Source: a virus
Reading direction: 5' to 3' (one strand)
IMG/VR virus record: IMGVR_UViG_3300010397_000004
Location: 1 to 64,000 of that record
DNA length: 64,000 nucleotides
Below are positions 17,581 to 25,446 of the stretch, piece by piece. The notes below the pieces were generated by a model. That model ran no database searches, was not told the DNA's origin, and saw only the letters and a list, made by a program, of their open reading frames with translations. The translations under genes were made by a program, and so were the position numbers. Each line of letters opens with the position of its first letter. The stretch's first letter is position 1.

Positions 17581-18444
17581 GTGATCCAGTTCCCGGACAT
17601 CTCCCACTACCAGGGCAACATCGACCTCACCGGCGCCCAGGTCGTGGTGGCCAAAGCAACCCAGGGCGCCACCTACACCGACCCGCTGTATGGCCGTAAC
17701 AAGGCGGAGGCCGCCCGGGTCGGCGCCCTGTTCGTGGCGTACCACTGGCTCGATACCAGCGACGCTGGTGCGCAGGCTCGCCACGCGTTCGCGGTGGTCG
17801 GCGCCGACGTTCCCCTGATGATCGACGACGAGCAGGGCACCATCTCGGTACCGCACACCCTCGCCTTCGTCGACGCGTACCGAACGCTCGGCGGCCTGGT
17901 CGCGCTCGAGTACGCCCCGCGGTGGGTCTGGTGGAAGTCCGGCCAGCCCGACCTACGCCCGTTCACGGCGGCCGGGCTACACCTGGTGTCCTCGTCGTAC
18001 CCCCAGGCCGGCTACACCGCCACCGGCCCGGGCTGGGCCCCGTACGGCGGCGTCACGCCCACGATCTGGCAGTACACCGACGCCCGCCCCTTCAACGGCC
18101 AGCGGGTCGACTTCAACGCCTACCGCGGTAGCGCCGACCAGCTGCGGGCGCTGCTGTACGGCACGGCTCAACCCAGGGAGGACGACATGAAGCTATTCCG
18201 GGCCGAACCGAGCGGAGCCGTCTGGGTGTCCAACGGGCCGCAACGGTGGCACATCCCCGACGTCGACAGCTACCACAAGGCACTCAAGCTCTGGGGTCTG
18301 ACCGCGGCCGACGTCATCCCCATCGCCGACGGCGATGAGGCCGGCCTCGGCCAGGACGTCACCGCCGGCGCCGGCGGCCTGATCCCGCACGAGCACACCA
18401 TCCCGGCCGGCACAACCGGGCCGGCCGTGCCCGAGGCGGCGTAG
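17581..18444 (+). CDS. GH25 muramidase endolysin
   Basis: GTG at 17581 after AGGAGGAG; 287 aa. N-terminal DISHYQG (D6), VVVAKATQGATYTDP, AYHWLDT and MIDDEQG (D82-x-E84) are the GH25 lysozyme signature; the catalytic Asp-x-Glu is present. Later YAPRWVWW and PTIWQYTD fit the barrel. Residues about 205-287 form a separate C-terminal domain, possibly cell-wall binding (FRAEPSGAVWVSNGPQRWHI). It hydrolyses peptidoglycan at lysis, working with the downstream membrane proteins. Confidence 0.85.
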   Translation: MIQFPDISHYQGNIDLTGAQVVVAKATQGATYTDPLYGRNKAEAARVGALFVAYHWLDTSDAGAQARHAFAVVGADVPLMIDDEQGTISVPHTLAFVDAYRTLGGLVALEYAPRWVWWKSGQPDLRPFTAAGLHLVSSSYPQAGYTATGPGWAPYGGVTPTIWQYTDARPFNGQRVDFNAYRGSADQLRALLYGTAQPREDDMKLFRAEPSGAVWVSNGPQRWHIPDVDSYHKALKLWGLTAADVIPIADGDEAGLGQDVTAGAGGLIPHEHTIPAGTTGPAVPEAA

Positions 18445-18451
18445 CCCGGGT

Positions 18452-18802
18452 GTGGAAGACAGCAGCACCATCGCCTCCCTGGCGGCCATGTGGCCCCAGG
18501 GTGTCATTGGCGTCGGAATCTTCGGGCTCGTCGTCCTCGCGCTGCGGCTCGCGTTCAGCCAACGGCGCATCACCGCTGACGCGGACGCGCGCACCGAGCG
18601 CGCCGACAAGCGATACGACGACGAGGTCAGAGCGCATCAGGCGACGCAGGATCTCCTCGACGACGAGCGGGATCGGCGCCGCCGGATCGAGGACGAGATG
18701 AGCGAACTCCGGCAAGAGGTGATCTCGCTCCGCCGAGAGGTCGAGGCGAGCCGGCGCGAGGTCGCCGCGCTGCGCCGGCAACTCGACGGCAGTGCGCCGT
18801 GA
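18452..18802 (+). CDS. membrane protein with long coiled coil, lysis region
   Basis: 116 aa, GTG start. One transmembrane segment (about 17-36, [19 protein letters not shown]) followed by an almost continuous charged coiled coil ([20 protein letters not shown] to the end, Arg/Glu heptads). It follows the endolysin and could be a holin partner or spanin-like lysis accessory. No family was recognised. Confidence 0.6.
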   Translation: MEDSSTIASLAAMWPQGVIGVGIFGLVVLALRLAFSQRRITADADARTERADKRYDDEVRAHQATQDLLDDERDRRRRIEDEMSELRQEVISLRREVEASRREVAALRRQLDGSAP

Positions 18803-19377
18803 TGGCCGCGCACGCGGCCCAGTCCTGGGTGCGCCGGCTGGCGGCCGCGGCCCGGTCGCCGCGCGGCCAGTTGGCCACCCTGGTCACGTCGATCGTGCTT
18901 CTCGGCGTGGTGGTGCTGCTCTCGGTGCTGCTGCTGGTCGGGCACGCCACCGACCAGGCCGATGCGGCCAACGACCGGGCCAACCGAGCCGCCACCGGGG
19001 CCGAGCAGCTGTGCCAGCAGGTCCGCCAGCTGGGCGGCGTGTGCGCGGTCGACCCGGCGAGGTTCCGAGGCGCCACCGGGCCGGCCGGACCGCAGGGTCC
19101 CGCCGGGCCGGCCGGCATCCCCGGCCGCGACGGCGACCCCGGACCGCAGGGCGCGGCCGGTCCCGCCGGGCCGGCCGGGCCGGCCGGGCCAGTAGGCCCG
19201 CAGGGCCCGCCCGGTGACACGGGACCGCAGGGAACACCCGGGCCAGCGGGGCAGGCCGGTCCGCCCTGCCCGACCGGTACGCACGTCGAGGTCCTCAACG
19301 TCGTCACGACCAGCGGTACCCGGACCGCCCCGCTGTGTGTGACGGACACGCCGTCACCCAGCCCGGCGCCCGGCTAG
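18799..19377 (+). CDS. membrane-anchored collagen-like protein
   Basis: 192 aa, GTG overlapping the previous stop. Basic N-terminus, one membrane segment (about 25-48, [20 protein letters not shown]), a short helix, then 22 consecutive Gly-X-Y triplets rich in Pro and Gln (about 91-156), then a Cys-containing C-terminal segment ([17 protein letters not shown]). Collagen-like stretches form trimers and are frequent in phage fibres, but a membrane anchor beside the lysis genes is less usual. It may be an envelope-displayed or lysis-associated protein. Confidence 0.65.
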   Translation: MMAAHAAQSWVRRLAAAARSPRGQLATLVTSIVLLGVVVLLSVLLLVGHATDQADAANDRANRAATGAEQLCQQVRQLGGVCAVDPARFRGATGPAGPQGPAGPAGIPGRDGDPGPQGAAGPAGPAGPAGPVGPQGPPGDTGPQGTPGPAGQAGPPCPTGTHVEVLNVVTTSGTRTAPLCVTDTPSPSPAPG

Positions 19378-19655
19378 GAAGCGCGCTCGCCCCCCGCGGC
19401 CTCCGCGTCGCGGAGGCGGTCGAAGTGGTCCGGCCCGGCCGAGCGGCCCGTCGTGTCGTGCCACTCGCCCTCGAGCTCGCAGCCGCCGGCGCGCCACTGC
19501 CATCGGCAGGTGAGGCAGAACTGGGTCGGGTGCCCGGCCGGCCCGCGGTCACCTGGCGGCAGCGGCCGGCACTGACACGGCGACCAGCCCACGATCACGT
19601 TCGGATACGCCAACTGGTGCCCGTTCGGGCAACGCGCTGGCTCGGGGACGTCCAT
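19374..19655 (-). CDS. small Cys-rich (zinc-binding) protein on the reverse strand
   Basis: 93 aa on the strand opposite to its neighbours, filling the only gap in this operon. The [21 protein letters not shown] and FCLTCRWQW blocks give CPxxH, CxC and CxxC ligands for a zinc ribbon. Proteins with a CPNGH...VGW..C.C pattern are common in actinobacteria without known function. An inverted orientation between lysis genes suggests a separately expressed cargo gene. Confidence 0.55.
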   Translation of the reverse strand: MDVPEPARCPNGHQLAYPNVIVGWSPCQCRPLPPGDRGPAGHPTQFCLTCRWQWRAGGCELEGEWHDTTGRSAGPDHFDRLRDAEAAGGERAS

Positions 19656-19682
19656 CGACCGAACCTACAAGGAAGGTCTGAC

Positions 19683-19886
19683 ATGAACCCATCGAAGATC
19701 GCCAAGGCGCTGACCGCGGGCGCGACCACCGCCCTCGGCATCTACTGGGCCGCAGACGCGAGCGGGAGCCTCAGCTGGCTGGCCCTTGCGGCCAGCCTGT
19801 GCGTCGGAGTCCTCTCCGGTGTGCTGACGTGGGCGGTACCGAACGCCGACACCCCGGCCGTCCCACCGGCCGAGGACAGCAAGTGA
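19683..19886 (+). CDS. holin candidate, two transmembrane segments
   Basis: ATG at 19683 after AAGGAAGG; 67 aa. Two hydrophobic helices (about 7-27 and 30-52, LALAASLCVGVLSGVLTWAV) joined by a short turn, with a charged polar tail: the standard size and shape of a class II holin. Its position after the GH25 endolysin supports a role in timing membrane permeabilisation. Confidence 0.6.
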   Translation: MNPSKIAKALTAGATTALGIYWAADASGSLSWLALAASLCVGVLSGVLTWAVPNADTPAVPPAEDSK

Positions 19887-20962
19887 AGGCCGGGGCCGTC
19901 GCCGCGGCCCTCGCCGCCGGCGCCACCGCCGTCCTCCTCGGAACCGCCGCCCTGTCCACCGACCCGGCCGCGTCGTCCACCAGCACCAGCCCAACGGTCC
20001 ACTGTGGCCCGCCCGCCGACCCGTCCGTGGCCACGGACGGCACGTTCACCGTGGTGCTGAACTGCCAGGGCCCGGCCCCGGCCGCGCCCACCACCGCTCC
20101 GCCCACGCCGACGCCGAGCGCGACGCCGACCACGGTTCCGACCACCGCACCGCCAACGACCACGCCCCCGCCCACGACGGCACCGCCGACGCCGTCGCCC
20201 GGCCTGAACGGCTGCCAGACCCGCCTCGCGGCCTGCGGGTTGCCCGATGCCACCTCTGCCGGCGTGCCGGCCGGGACCAAGCTGACGCCGATCGCGGGCG
20301 GGCTGACCGTCACCCAGCCCGGGGCGGTCATCGACGGGCAGGACATCTCGGGGTGCGTCGAGGTGCGGGCGCCCAACGTCACCATCCAGAACAGTCGGAT
20401 CATCGGTGCCGGGTGCTTCTACGCGGTCCGGAACTTCTCCACCGGCCTGCAGCTGCTCCACGACACCATCACCTGCGGCGGGTACAACGGCACCGGTGTG
20501 TCCGACAACGAGTTCGCCCTGGTGGCCAGCGACGTCTCCGCGTGCGAGAACGGAGCCAACGTCTCCAAGCCGGGGAACGTCACGATCCAGGACTCCTACA
20601 TCCACGACCTGGTCACGGCGAACGGCGCCCACACCGACGGCGTCCAGATCGGGCAGGCCGCCGCGCACCTGCGATTCCTGCACAACACGATCATCAACAG
20701 CGGCGGCCAGACCAGCGCGATCATCATGTGGGACGAGGGTGACCCGCAAAACTCCGACGTGATCGTCGACCGGAACCTGCTGGCCGGCGGGTCCTACACC
20801 CTGTACTGCCCGCGCAGCAACACCACGGGCATCCAGATCACCGGGAACCGCTTCGGCACCGGTGCCAGCTACGGGCCGTCCAACGGGTGCACCAGCGGCC
20901 ACGTCGCGGTCTGGTCGGGCAACGTCTCAGACAACAACGGGCGGGCGCTGCAGCCCGCCTGA
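19883..20962 (+). CDS. secreted right-handed beta-helix protein
   Basis: GTG at 19883 overlapping the holin stop; 359 aa. N-terminal signal or membrane-anchor helix (KAGAVAAALAAGATAVLLG), then a Pro/Thr linker (about 70-115, repeated TTAPPT), then a beta-helix domain (VIDGQDISG, NVTIQNSRIIGAG, NVTIQDSYIHDL, HTDGVQIGQ, FLHNTIINSGG) with several Cys. Similar secreted pectate-lyase-like folds are common in actinobacteria. Whether it is a virion depolymerase or exported from lysogens is unclear. It ends the late operon. Confidence 0.65.
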   Translation: MKAGAVAAALAAGATAVLLGTAALSTDPAASSTSTSPTVHCGPPADPSVATDGTFTVVLNCQGPAPAAPTTAPPTPTPSATPTTVPTTAPPTTTPPPTTAPPTPSPGLNGCQTRLAACGLPDATSAGVPAGTKLTPIAGGLTVTQPGAVIDGQDISGCVEVRAPNVTIQNSRIIGAGCFYAVRNFSTGLQLLHDTITCGGYNGTGVSDNEFALVASDVSACENGANVSKPGNVTIQDSYIHDLVTANGAHTDGVQIGQAAAHLRFLHNTIINSGGQTSAIIMWDEGDPQNSDVIVDRNLLAGGSYTLYCPRSNTTGIQITGNRFGTGASYGPSNGCTSGHVAVWSGNVSDNNGRALQPA

Positions 20963-20979
20963 CCAAGCCAAAACGAAGC

Positions 20980-21020
20980 GGCCCCGCCACCGGCTCAGAC
21001 CGGGGGCGGGGCCCTTCCTC
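20980..21020 (+). terminator. strong terminator after the late operon
   Basis: Stem ggccccgcc (20980-20988) pairs with ggcggggcc (21005-21013), with an inner accgg/ccggg pair and a CTTCCTC run after it. It closes the structural-lysis operon before the XRE-TPR gene. Confidence 0.7.
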
Positions 21021-21112
21021 GTGCGCCCAGGCGGGTACGGTGGATCCAGGCGGCCGCCGGTGTAGTGGCCGGCGCGCCGCCGCCCTGTCCACTACCAGGG
21101 TCGGTGACAGCG

Positions 21113-22324
21113 ATGCCTCGACGAGTCCTACCGTTCGACCCGTCCATCGGCGAACGAGTCCGCGCACGACGCCAAATGCGCCGGTGGAGCATCCGCCACG
21201 CCGCCGGCCGCGCCGGCGTCGCACCCTCGACCTGGATGCGGATCGAACGCGGTGAGCTCCGCACCGACCGGTACATGATCTCGGACCTTGCCGCTGCCTT
21301 GGAGTGTTCCATCGCCGACCTGACCGGCCAGCCCATTCCCTCCAGCGACCGCAGCCTGACGGCCGCGCACGCACGCGTGATCGCGCTCTGGCGGGTCCTG
21401 GTCGAGGTGGCGCCGGACGAACCACCGCGCCGCCCGGTCCTCGCCATTCCAGCGCTGAGCGCCCGCATGGACCTGATCGACAGCCGCCGGGCCGCCTGCG
21501 ACTTCGCCGGGGTGGCCCAGCTCCTGCCGGACCTTCTCCTCGACCTCCACGCCGCCACTAGGGACCGCCGCCGCGGCCGCGCTGCCCGCCTGCTCTTTCT
21601 TCGCGCTACCTACTCGGCCGCCAGCACGCTGCGCAGCCTCGGATACCTGGCCGAGGCCACGATCGCGGCGGAGCGGTGCCGCCAGGTGGCTGAGCAGATA
21701 GACCAGGCGGTGCCGCTCGCTGTCGCAGACTGGGCCCGCGCCCACGTGGCCCTTTCCAGCGGTTCCTTCGGGCGCGCCCTGACCCTGGTCAGTCGGGCCG
21801 CGGACGACCTCGAGCGGAACCTCGAGGCACCGACGGCGCCCGAGGTGCTCGGCATGCTTCACCTGTCCACAGCCATGGCTGTCCTGGCCGACCATCGAAC
21901 TGACGACGCGTTCGCTCACATCAACGAGGCCGCCCAGCTGGCCGCTCGCACAGGAGAAACCACCAGCTGGAACATGTGCTTCGGCCCGAGCAACGTCGCC
22001 CTGTGGCGCATGGGCCTCGAGGTCGACACCGGACAACCGGCGGCAGCGATCGAAACCGCGAACAACGTGCGACCCGCCACGATCCCTTCCGTCGACCGGC
22101 AGTCCGCGTACTACCTGGACTTTGGTCGCGCGCTGGCAGACATCCCGGGCCGCGATCGGGACGCCGTGCGCATGCTTCTGCAGGCGGAACGCGTCGCTCC
22201 CCAGCGCATTCGGTCCTCCGTGTCGGCGCGGGACACGGCTCGCTTCCTACTCGACCGCAGCCGTCGCGCCGAGGGCGGCTCCGAACTGCTGGGCCTCTGC
22301 GAACGCCTAGGGGTGCACGCGTAG
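21113..22324 (+). CDS. XRE-family transcriptional regulator with TPR-like C-terminal domain
   Basis: ATG at 21113 (an in-frame GTG lies 9 nt earlier); 403 aa. HTH at about 10-62 (GERVRARRQMRRWSIRHAAG, GVAPSTWMRIERG). The remaining 330 residues are helical repeats like TPR (LGYLAEATIAAERCRQVAEQ, VADWARAHVALSSGSFGRAL). This architecture is abundant in Streptomyces-type actinomycetes, where such regulators sense peptides or small molecules. In a phage it is a likely acquired host-type regulator. A terminator hairpin follows. Confidence 0.75.
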   Translation: MPRRVLPFDPSIGERVRARRQMRRWSIRHAAGRAGVAPSTWMRIERGELRTDRYMISDLAAALECSIADLTGQPIPSSDRSLTAAHARVIALWRVLVEVAPDEPPRRPVLAIPALSARMDLIDSRRAACDFAGVAQLLPDLLLDLHAATRDRRRGRAARLLFLRATYSAASTLRSLGYLAEATIAAERCRQVAEQIDQAVPLAVADWARAHVALSSGSFGRALTLVSRAADDLERNLEAPTAPEVLGMLHLSTAMAVLADHRTDDAFAHINEAAQLAARTGETTSWNMCFGPSNVALWRMGLEVDTGQPAAAIETANNVRPATIPSVDRQSAYYLDFGRALADIPGRDRDAVRMLLQAERVAPQRIRSSVSARDTARFLLDRSRRAEGGSELLGLCERLGVHA

Positions 22325-22384
22325 GCGAACTGGCGTTGCGTACTCGCAACAGCGCCGCGTGTTCTGCCCATAGCGTTCTGTGCA

Positions 22385-22430
22385 GAGGCGCGGCGGTCCG
22401 GTACGCCCCGGGCTCTCGCCGCCGCGCCTC
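22385..22430 (+). terminator. terminator hairpin after the XRE-TPR gene
   Basis: Perfect 12-bp stem gaggcgcggcgg (22385-22396) with ccgccgcgcctc (22419-22430), about 60 nt after the stop. No clear T run follows. Confidence 0.55.
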
Positions 22431-22580
22431 GCCAAGACGCCGTGGACGGTTGACCGGGGCCGACTCTGTGGCCCCCTGCAGGCCACCCCCCCTTGCGACG
22501 AGGACCTGGTCAACCTCCACGGCTTCTCGACCACATGGCCAACCGCGCACCGGCGGCCGGCCAGAGACGGAGAGCTTCTC

Positions 22581-22850
22581 ATGCAGTCCCGGCCAGCCTG
22601 GATCGTGCACCTACCGATCGACGCCACCACCCTCGAAGCGGCCCTCGAGGTCGCCTGCCGGGTCGCGTGGGCGGTGGCGAGGGAGGTCGATGAGGCCGAT
22701 CCGTATGGGACCGCGGTCGGGCTGGCCAACCCGACGACCATGCCGTCGATCGTGCACCCGGTGTACTGCAACCGGCCGGTCGGCAATCGGGTCTGCTGGC
22801 TGCGCCACCAGCACGTCGGCGACTGCCAAGCGCTCGCATCGCCCTCCTGA
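22581..22850 (+). CDS. hypothetical protein, 89 aa
   Basis: ATG at 22581 has GGAG about 10 nt upstream. N-terminal half is alpha/beta (IVHLPIDATTLEAALEVACR, AWAVAREVDEADPYG). The C-terminal half holds Cys and His (HPVYCNRP, CWLRHQHVGDCQ) and may bind a metal. The upstream 250 nt holds only the terminator hairpin of the XRE-TPR gene. No family recognised. Confidence 0.5.
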   Translation: MQSRPAWIVHLPIDATTLEAALEVACRVAWAVAREVDEADPYGTAVGLANPTTMPSIVHPVYCNRPVGNRVCWLRHQHVGDCQALASPS

Positions 22851-22870
22851 CCTGACGATTGATAGTCGGA

Positions 22871-23054
22871 CATCATCCGTTTGGGTGATGCCCGGCAGAG
22901 CGGTCGTTTAAGGCCGAGGCTGCCTAACCCCTCAGCGATCGCCCACAGTGGATGATCGCCCACCGGTAGACGGAGCCGGTCGGATAGGGGTGAGGCTGCC
23001 TACGACCTGAGCGATCGCCACGAGCGGGGGTCATCCGATCGGATGACCCCCGCT
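22871..23054. repeat. repeat cluster with a perfect 32-nt palindrome
   Basis: Non-coding DNA between convergent genes. It contains a hairpin at 22871-22890, two degenerate direct repeats starting gaggctgccta and carrying agcgatcgcc (22916-22943 and 22992-23019), and a perfect uninterrupted palindrome from 23023 to 23054 centred on tcatccga/tcggatga. A related word gggtgaccccc follows at about 23064. Such clusters are typical of operators, partition sites or plasmid transfer (clt-type) loci. Confidence 0.6.
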
Positions 23055-23097
23055 ATCTAATCGGGTGACCCCCGAACGATCGCCCCTGAAACGCAAG

Positions 23098-23138
23098 AAG
23101 GCCCCACGGCACCGGATCGCTCCGGGCCGTGGGGCCTT
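23098..23138. terminator. bidirectional terminator
   Basis: 13-bp stem aaggccccacggc (23098-23110) with its complement at 23126-23138 and an inner ccgga/tccgg stem. It lies between the convergent genes ending at 22850 and 23153. T-rich on the + side (cctgttgt) and on the - side (cttgcgttt). Confidence 0.8.
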
Positions 23139-23152
23139 CCTGTTGTCTGCTC

Positions 23153-23761
23153 TCACACCTGCGGCGTTGTCGCCGTTAGCGGTTTCCCGTTCAGACCCGG
23201 CTTCGACGGCCCGGTCACCTGGGGCCCACTGCGGCCGACCGGGCGGGCCTTCCGAACTCGCTCCACCACCGTCGCGGGCGGGGCTGCTACCGGCGCCACC
23301 GCCGGCGGGGCTGGAACCGGTGCCGGCTCGACCGCCGGCTCGGCAGCGACCTGCTCGACCTTCGCAGAGAACGACGCGATCCTCGCGCCCAGCTCCACGA
23401 GGGAGACCGAGGCAACGACGATCAGGCCGTCGACCGTGAAAGGGAGAAGGTGCGCCGAGTCGTTGGTCTCGCCGTACCGGCCGGCCACGCCGACCATGTG
23501 CCAGTAGGAGACCCATCCGGCAATGCCCGCGATCACCGCGGTGGCGGAGATGCGGACAGCCGCGAGAAGCGGCCGGGATAGGGGAATCCGAGAGGTCAGC
23601 TCGACCGTTAGCAGGAAGGCCACAGATGGCCACGCTGCGATAACCTGGCTGATCGGGTTGTTCCGCGCGTGCAGGACATTCGCTGCCACCGAAGCAGCGA
23701 CACCGAGCGCCAAGACTAGGCGGACGGTCCAACGCAGGCGCTTGAGTTGACTGAGTTCCAT
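23153..23761 (-). CDS. DUF2637 (SpdB-like) membrane protein
   Basis: ATG at 23761 is chosen because GAGGAGG precedes it; 202 aa (MELSQLKRLRWTVRLVLALG). Four hydrophobic segments with the conserved actinobacterial blocks ASVAANVLHA, IAAWPSVAFLLTVEL, GWVSYWHMVGVAGRYGE, LPFTVDGLIVVASVSLVELG. A Pro/Ala-rich, basic C-terminal tail follows. DUF2637 proteins are typical of conjugative plasmids and integrative elements of actinomycetes, where Spd proteins aid plasmid spread. In this phage it heads a small minus-strand cluster. Confidence 0.8.
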   Translation of the reverse strand: MELSQLKRLRWTVRLVLALGVAASVAANVLHARNNPISQVIAAWPSVAFLLTVELTSRIPLSRPLLAAVRISATAVIAGIAGWVSYWHMVGVAGRYGETNDSAHLLPFTVDGLIVVASVSLVELGARIASFSAKVEQVAAEPAVEPAPVPAPPAVAPVAAPPATVVERVRKARPVGRSGPQVTGPSKPGLNGKPLTATTPQV

Positions 23762-23928
23762 GGGTCCTCCTCGGGGATCCATGGACGGCCGCCGGTCGGC
23801 CGCCCCCGCGGTGGCCTCCGACGTGGACTCGCGGAGCCGGGCTCGACGCTTGTCCAATGTGGTGGTGAGTGGTGGTGGGCCTGACGGCCACGGCTCCGGC
23901 CGGTACGAGACCGACCGGACCGGAGGTG

Positions 23929-24141
23929 TCAGGAGTCTTCTGCGAGCACCTCATCGAGTGCCGCGATCACCGCTCGGTGCTCGTCCCACGACTCGACGTT
24001 GCGCATCAAGTGCATCGCCGAGAGTTCGGGGGCGATGTCCGGGTACTGCTCCCGGAACCTTCGCAGGTGGGCCAAGGCCGATTCCTTCGTGATGTCCTCG
24101 GTCTTGTAGGGCGTCTCGATCTGCTTGCGCTTGGCGGCCAC
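23929..24141 (-). CDS. small hypothetical protein, 70 aa
   Basis: GTG start at 24141 with AAAGGAGG about 7 nt upstream. Helical and charged (KESALAHLRRFREQYPDIAP, ESWDEHRAVIAALDEVLAED). No family seen. The RBS lies between two ggcc tetramers that could pair. It is in the minus-strand cluster with DUF2637. Confidence 0.6.
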   Translation of the reverse strand: MAAKRKQIETPYKTEDITKESALAHLRRFREQYPDIAPELSAMHLMRNVESWDEHRAVIAALDEVLAEDS

Positions 24142-24450
24142 GATGGCCTCCTTTCTTGGCCTCGCGGCCAGTGCCCCGCTGCGGTGTCGAACCGCTGCCG
24201 TCCTCTTGCGGGGTAGGTGCCGGGGATACGCTCCCGGCCGGCGATCACGGATATCGCTCCGACTCGGCTACTCCAGATTCGGCGGAATCCCTAGACACCT
24301 TCCACGGCGTGCCGTCCTTCGCCCCTCCGCGGGCGTCGCGGTCGCCGTGTTACCCGTCGGCGTCCCTGGGCGTCGATCACAGCTCGACGGCTAGGCTGGC
24401 ATTGCTGCGTGCCGGGTGGCCGATCTGTGAGCGCGCCACCCGGCGCCGTG
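24142..24450. other. intergenic stretch with a 10-bp hairpin
   Basis: About 300 nt between minus-strand genes. Only a hairpin gccgggtggc (24411-24420) with its complement at 24435-24444 stands out; it lies just beyond the stop of the 24451 gene and may terminate it. No convincing gene is present here. Confidence 0.45.
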
Positions 24451-24720
24451 CTAGTCGGTCACGCCCTCGCTCGGGCCGATCACCGTGAGCCAGAGTTCGT
24501 CTGGCCCGTGCCAGCTGGCACCGCAACCGTCGATGTCGATGGTGGCCACCTGTGGGCCGCGCCACCCGGGACCGAACACGCGCCATTCCTGGTGGAATGG
24601 TTCGGGTTCGCCGGTCGAGTGAAGCTCGGTCGGGTAGTCGGCGGCCCATAGGAGCGATGCCCACTGGCCGGCCTGGCGGTACTGCTCTTCGGTGCTCGGT
24701 AGATCAAGGCTTGTGTCCAT
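24451..24720 (-). CDS. hypothetical protein, 89 aa
   Basis: ATG at 24720 directly follows a hairpin that carries GGGAGA in its loop. Mixed alpha/beta, Trp-rich (WASLLWAADYP, HQEWRVFGPGWRGP, DELWLTVIGPSEG). No family recognised. It shares its RBS hairpin design with the upstream gene, which suggests common control. Confidence 0.6.
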   Translation of the reverse strand: MDTSLDLPSTEEQYRQAGQWASLLWAADYPTELHSTGEPEPFHQEWRVFGPGWRGPQVATIDIDGCGASWHGPDELWLTVIGPSEGVTD

Positions 24721-24737
24721 GTCCGTCTCCCTCGGAC
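24718..24737 (-). promoter_or_regulatory. ribosome-binding-site hairpin A
   Basis: On the minus-strand mRNA: gtccg, loop agggaga (the Shine-Dalgarno), cggac, then ATG. It is one of a pair with 24975-24994; the stems differ at one base pair that changes on both sides (c-g to g-c), so pairing is conserved. Flanking sequence further upstream is also similar (aagtc, then ggac). Confidence 0.6.
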
Positions 24738-24800
24738 TTGCCGTCCCCTGTGGACGGGAAAAGTGGGCGGTAGGGCCACGACAGCCCTACCGCCCGTGGA

Positions 24801-24977
24801 TCAGGAGTTGATCGCCTTGGGCTCGACCGGCCGCGCCTCTGCGGGAACGCCCTCTGCCACCATCCGGCGGTACAGGGAGTTGATGACGGCCCGATGGGTG
24901 TCGTTCTCAACTGTGATCATCAGATCTCCGATCCGCTGCACGGCCGCTCGCCAGCCCGCTGCGAAGTCCTTTTCCAT
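24801..24977 (-). CDS. small hypothetical protein, 58 aa
   Basis: ATG at 24977 follows RBS hairpin B; an earlier in-frame start at 25079 lacks such a signal. Helical (MEKDFAAGWRAAVQRIGDLM, THRAVINSLYRRMVAEGVPA). Function unknown. First gene after the 25.0-25.4 kb regulatory region on this strand. Confidence 0.6.
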   Translation of the reverse strand: MEKDFAAGWRAAVQRIGDLMITVENDTHRAVINSLYRRMVAEGVPAEARPVEPKAINS

Positions 24978-24994
24978 GTCGGTCTCCCTCCGAC
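24975..24994 (-). promoter_or_regulatory. ribosome-binding-site hairpin B
   Basis: On the minus-strand mRNA: gtcgg, loop agggaga, ccgac, then ATG. Same loop and spacing as hairpin A with a compensatory base-pair change in the stem. The Shine-Dalgarno would be held in a 7-nt loop. Confidence 0.6.
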
Positions 24995-25446
24995 TTGGCC
25001 ATCCCTTGTGGACTGACCTGTGTGGACCCGGAGGGAGTTGCACACCCCCTACGCCTGCGTCTTCCCGGCTGCCTTGCACCGTGCGCTGCGCTGCATCGCC
25101 TTGCGGCTTGTCTCGCGGTCCGTGGCCCGGGGCGCTGCCTTTCGGCTGCTGCCACGCCGGGCGGGTCTTGCGGTGAATCTATGTGGTGAGTGGGTATCCG
25201 CTGTTTCACATCTCCCGGGGGCTTTTCCCTGGCACCTCTCGGCGTCCGCTGCCCTCTCCGGCCCAGCTCCCCGCACGCGATTGCGTCATCGGTCGGCTTT
25301 GGTGTCGGCGCTTCCTCTTGTCTTGTACCCCACACGATACACGTCGACGTGCGTCGTGCCAACCCCAGGCAAGACGTGGAACTGTCGGGTACCTGACACG
25401 TCGACGTGCATCGTGTCGCACGCACGTCGACGTGTATCCTGACCGC
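24995..25446. promoter_or_regulatory. regulatory region with three CACGTCGACGTG palindromes
   Basis: The perfect 12-nt palindrome CACGTCGACGTG occurs at 25340-25351, 25397-25408 and 25423-25434. The first two are followed 2 nt later by tcgtg, and the first extends to an imperfect 26-nt palindrome (25333-25358). The third ends 12 nt before the ATG at 25447, so a protein bound there would block that gene. Best reading: operators of the MerR-like protein at 25447 or iterons. The rest of the 450 nt (25000-25330) shows no gene. Confidence 0.65.

Noticed and set aside
21065-21112. Longer N-terminus for the XRE-TPR regulator starting at 21065
   Set aside because: The added residues are Pro-rich and lack an RBS; the ATG at 21113 begins just before the HTH.
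22380-22580. Longer N-terminus for the 22581 gene
   Set aside because: It would run through the terminator hairpin at 22385-22430; the internal ATG has a better ribosome site.
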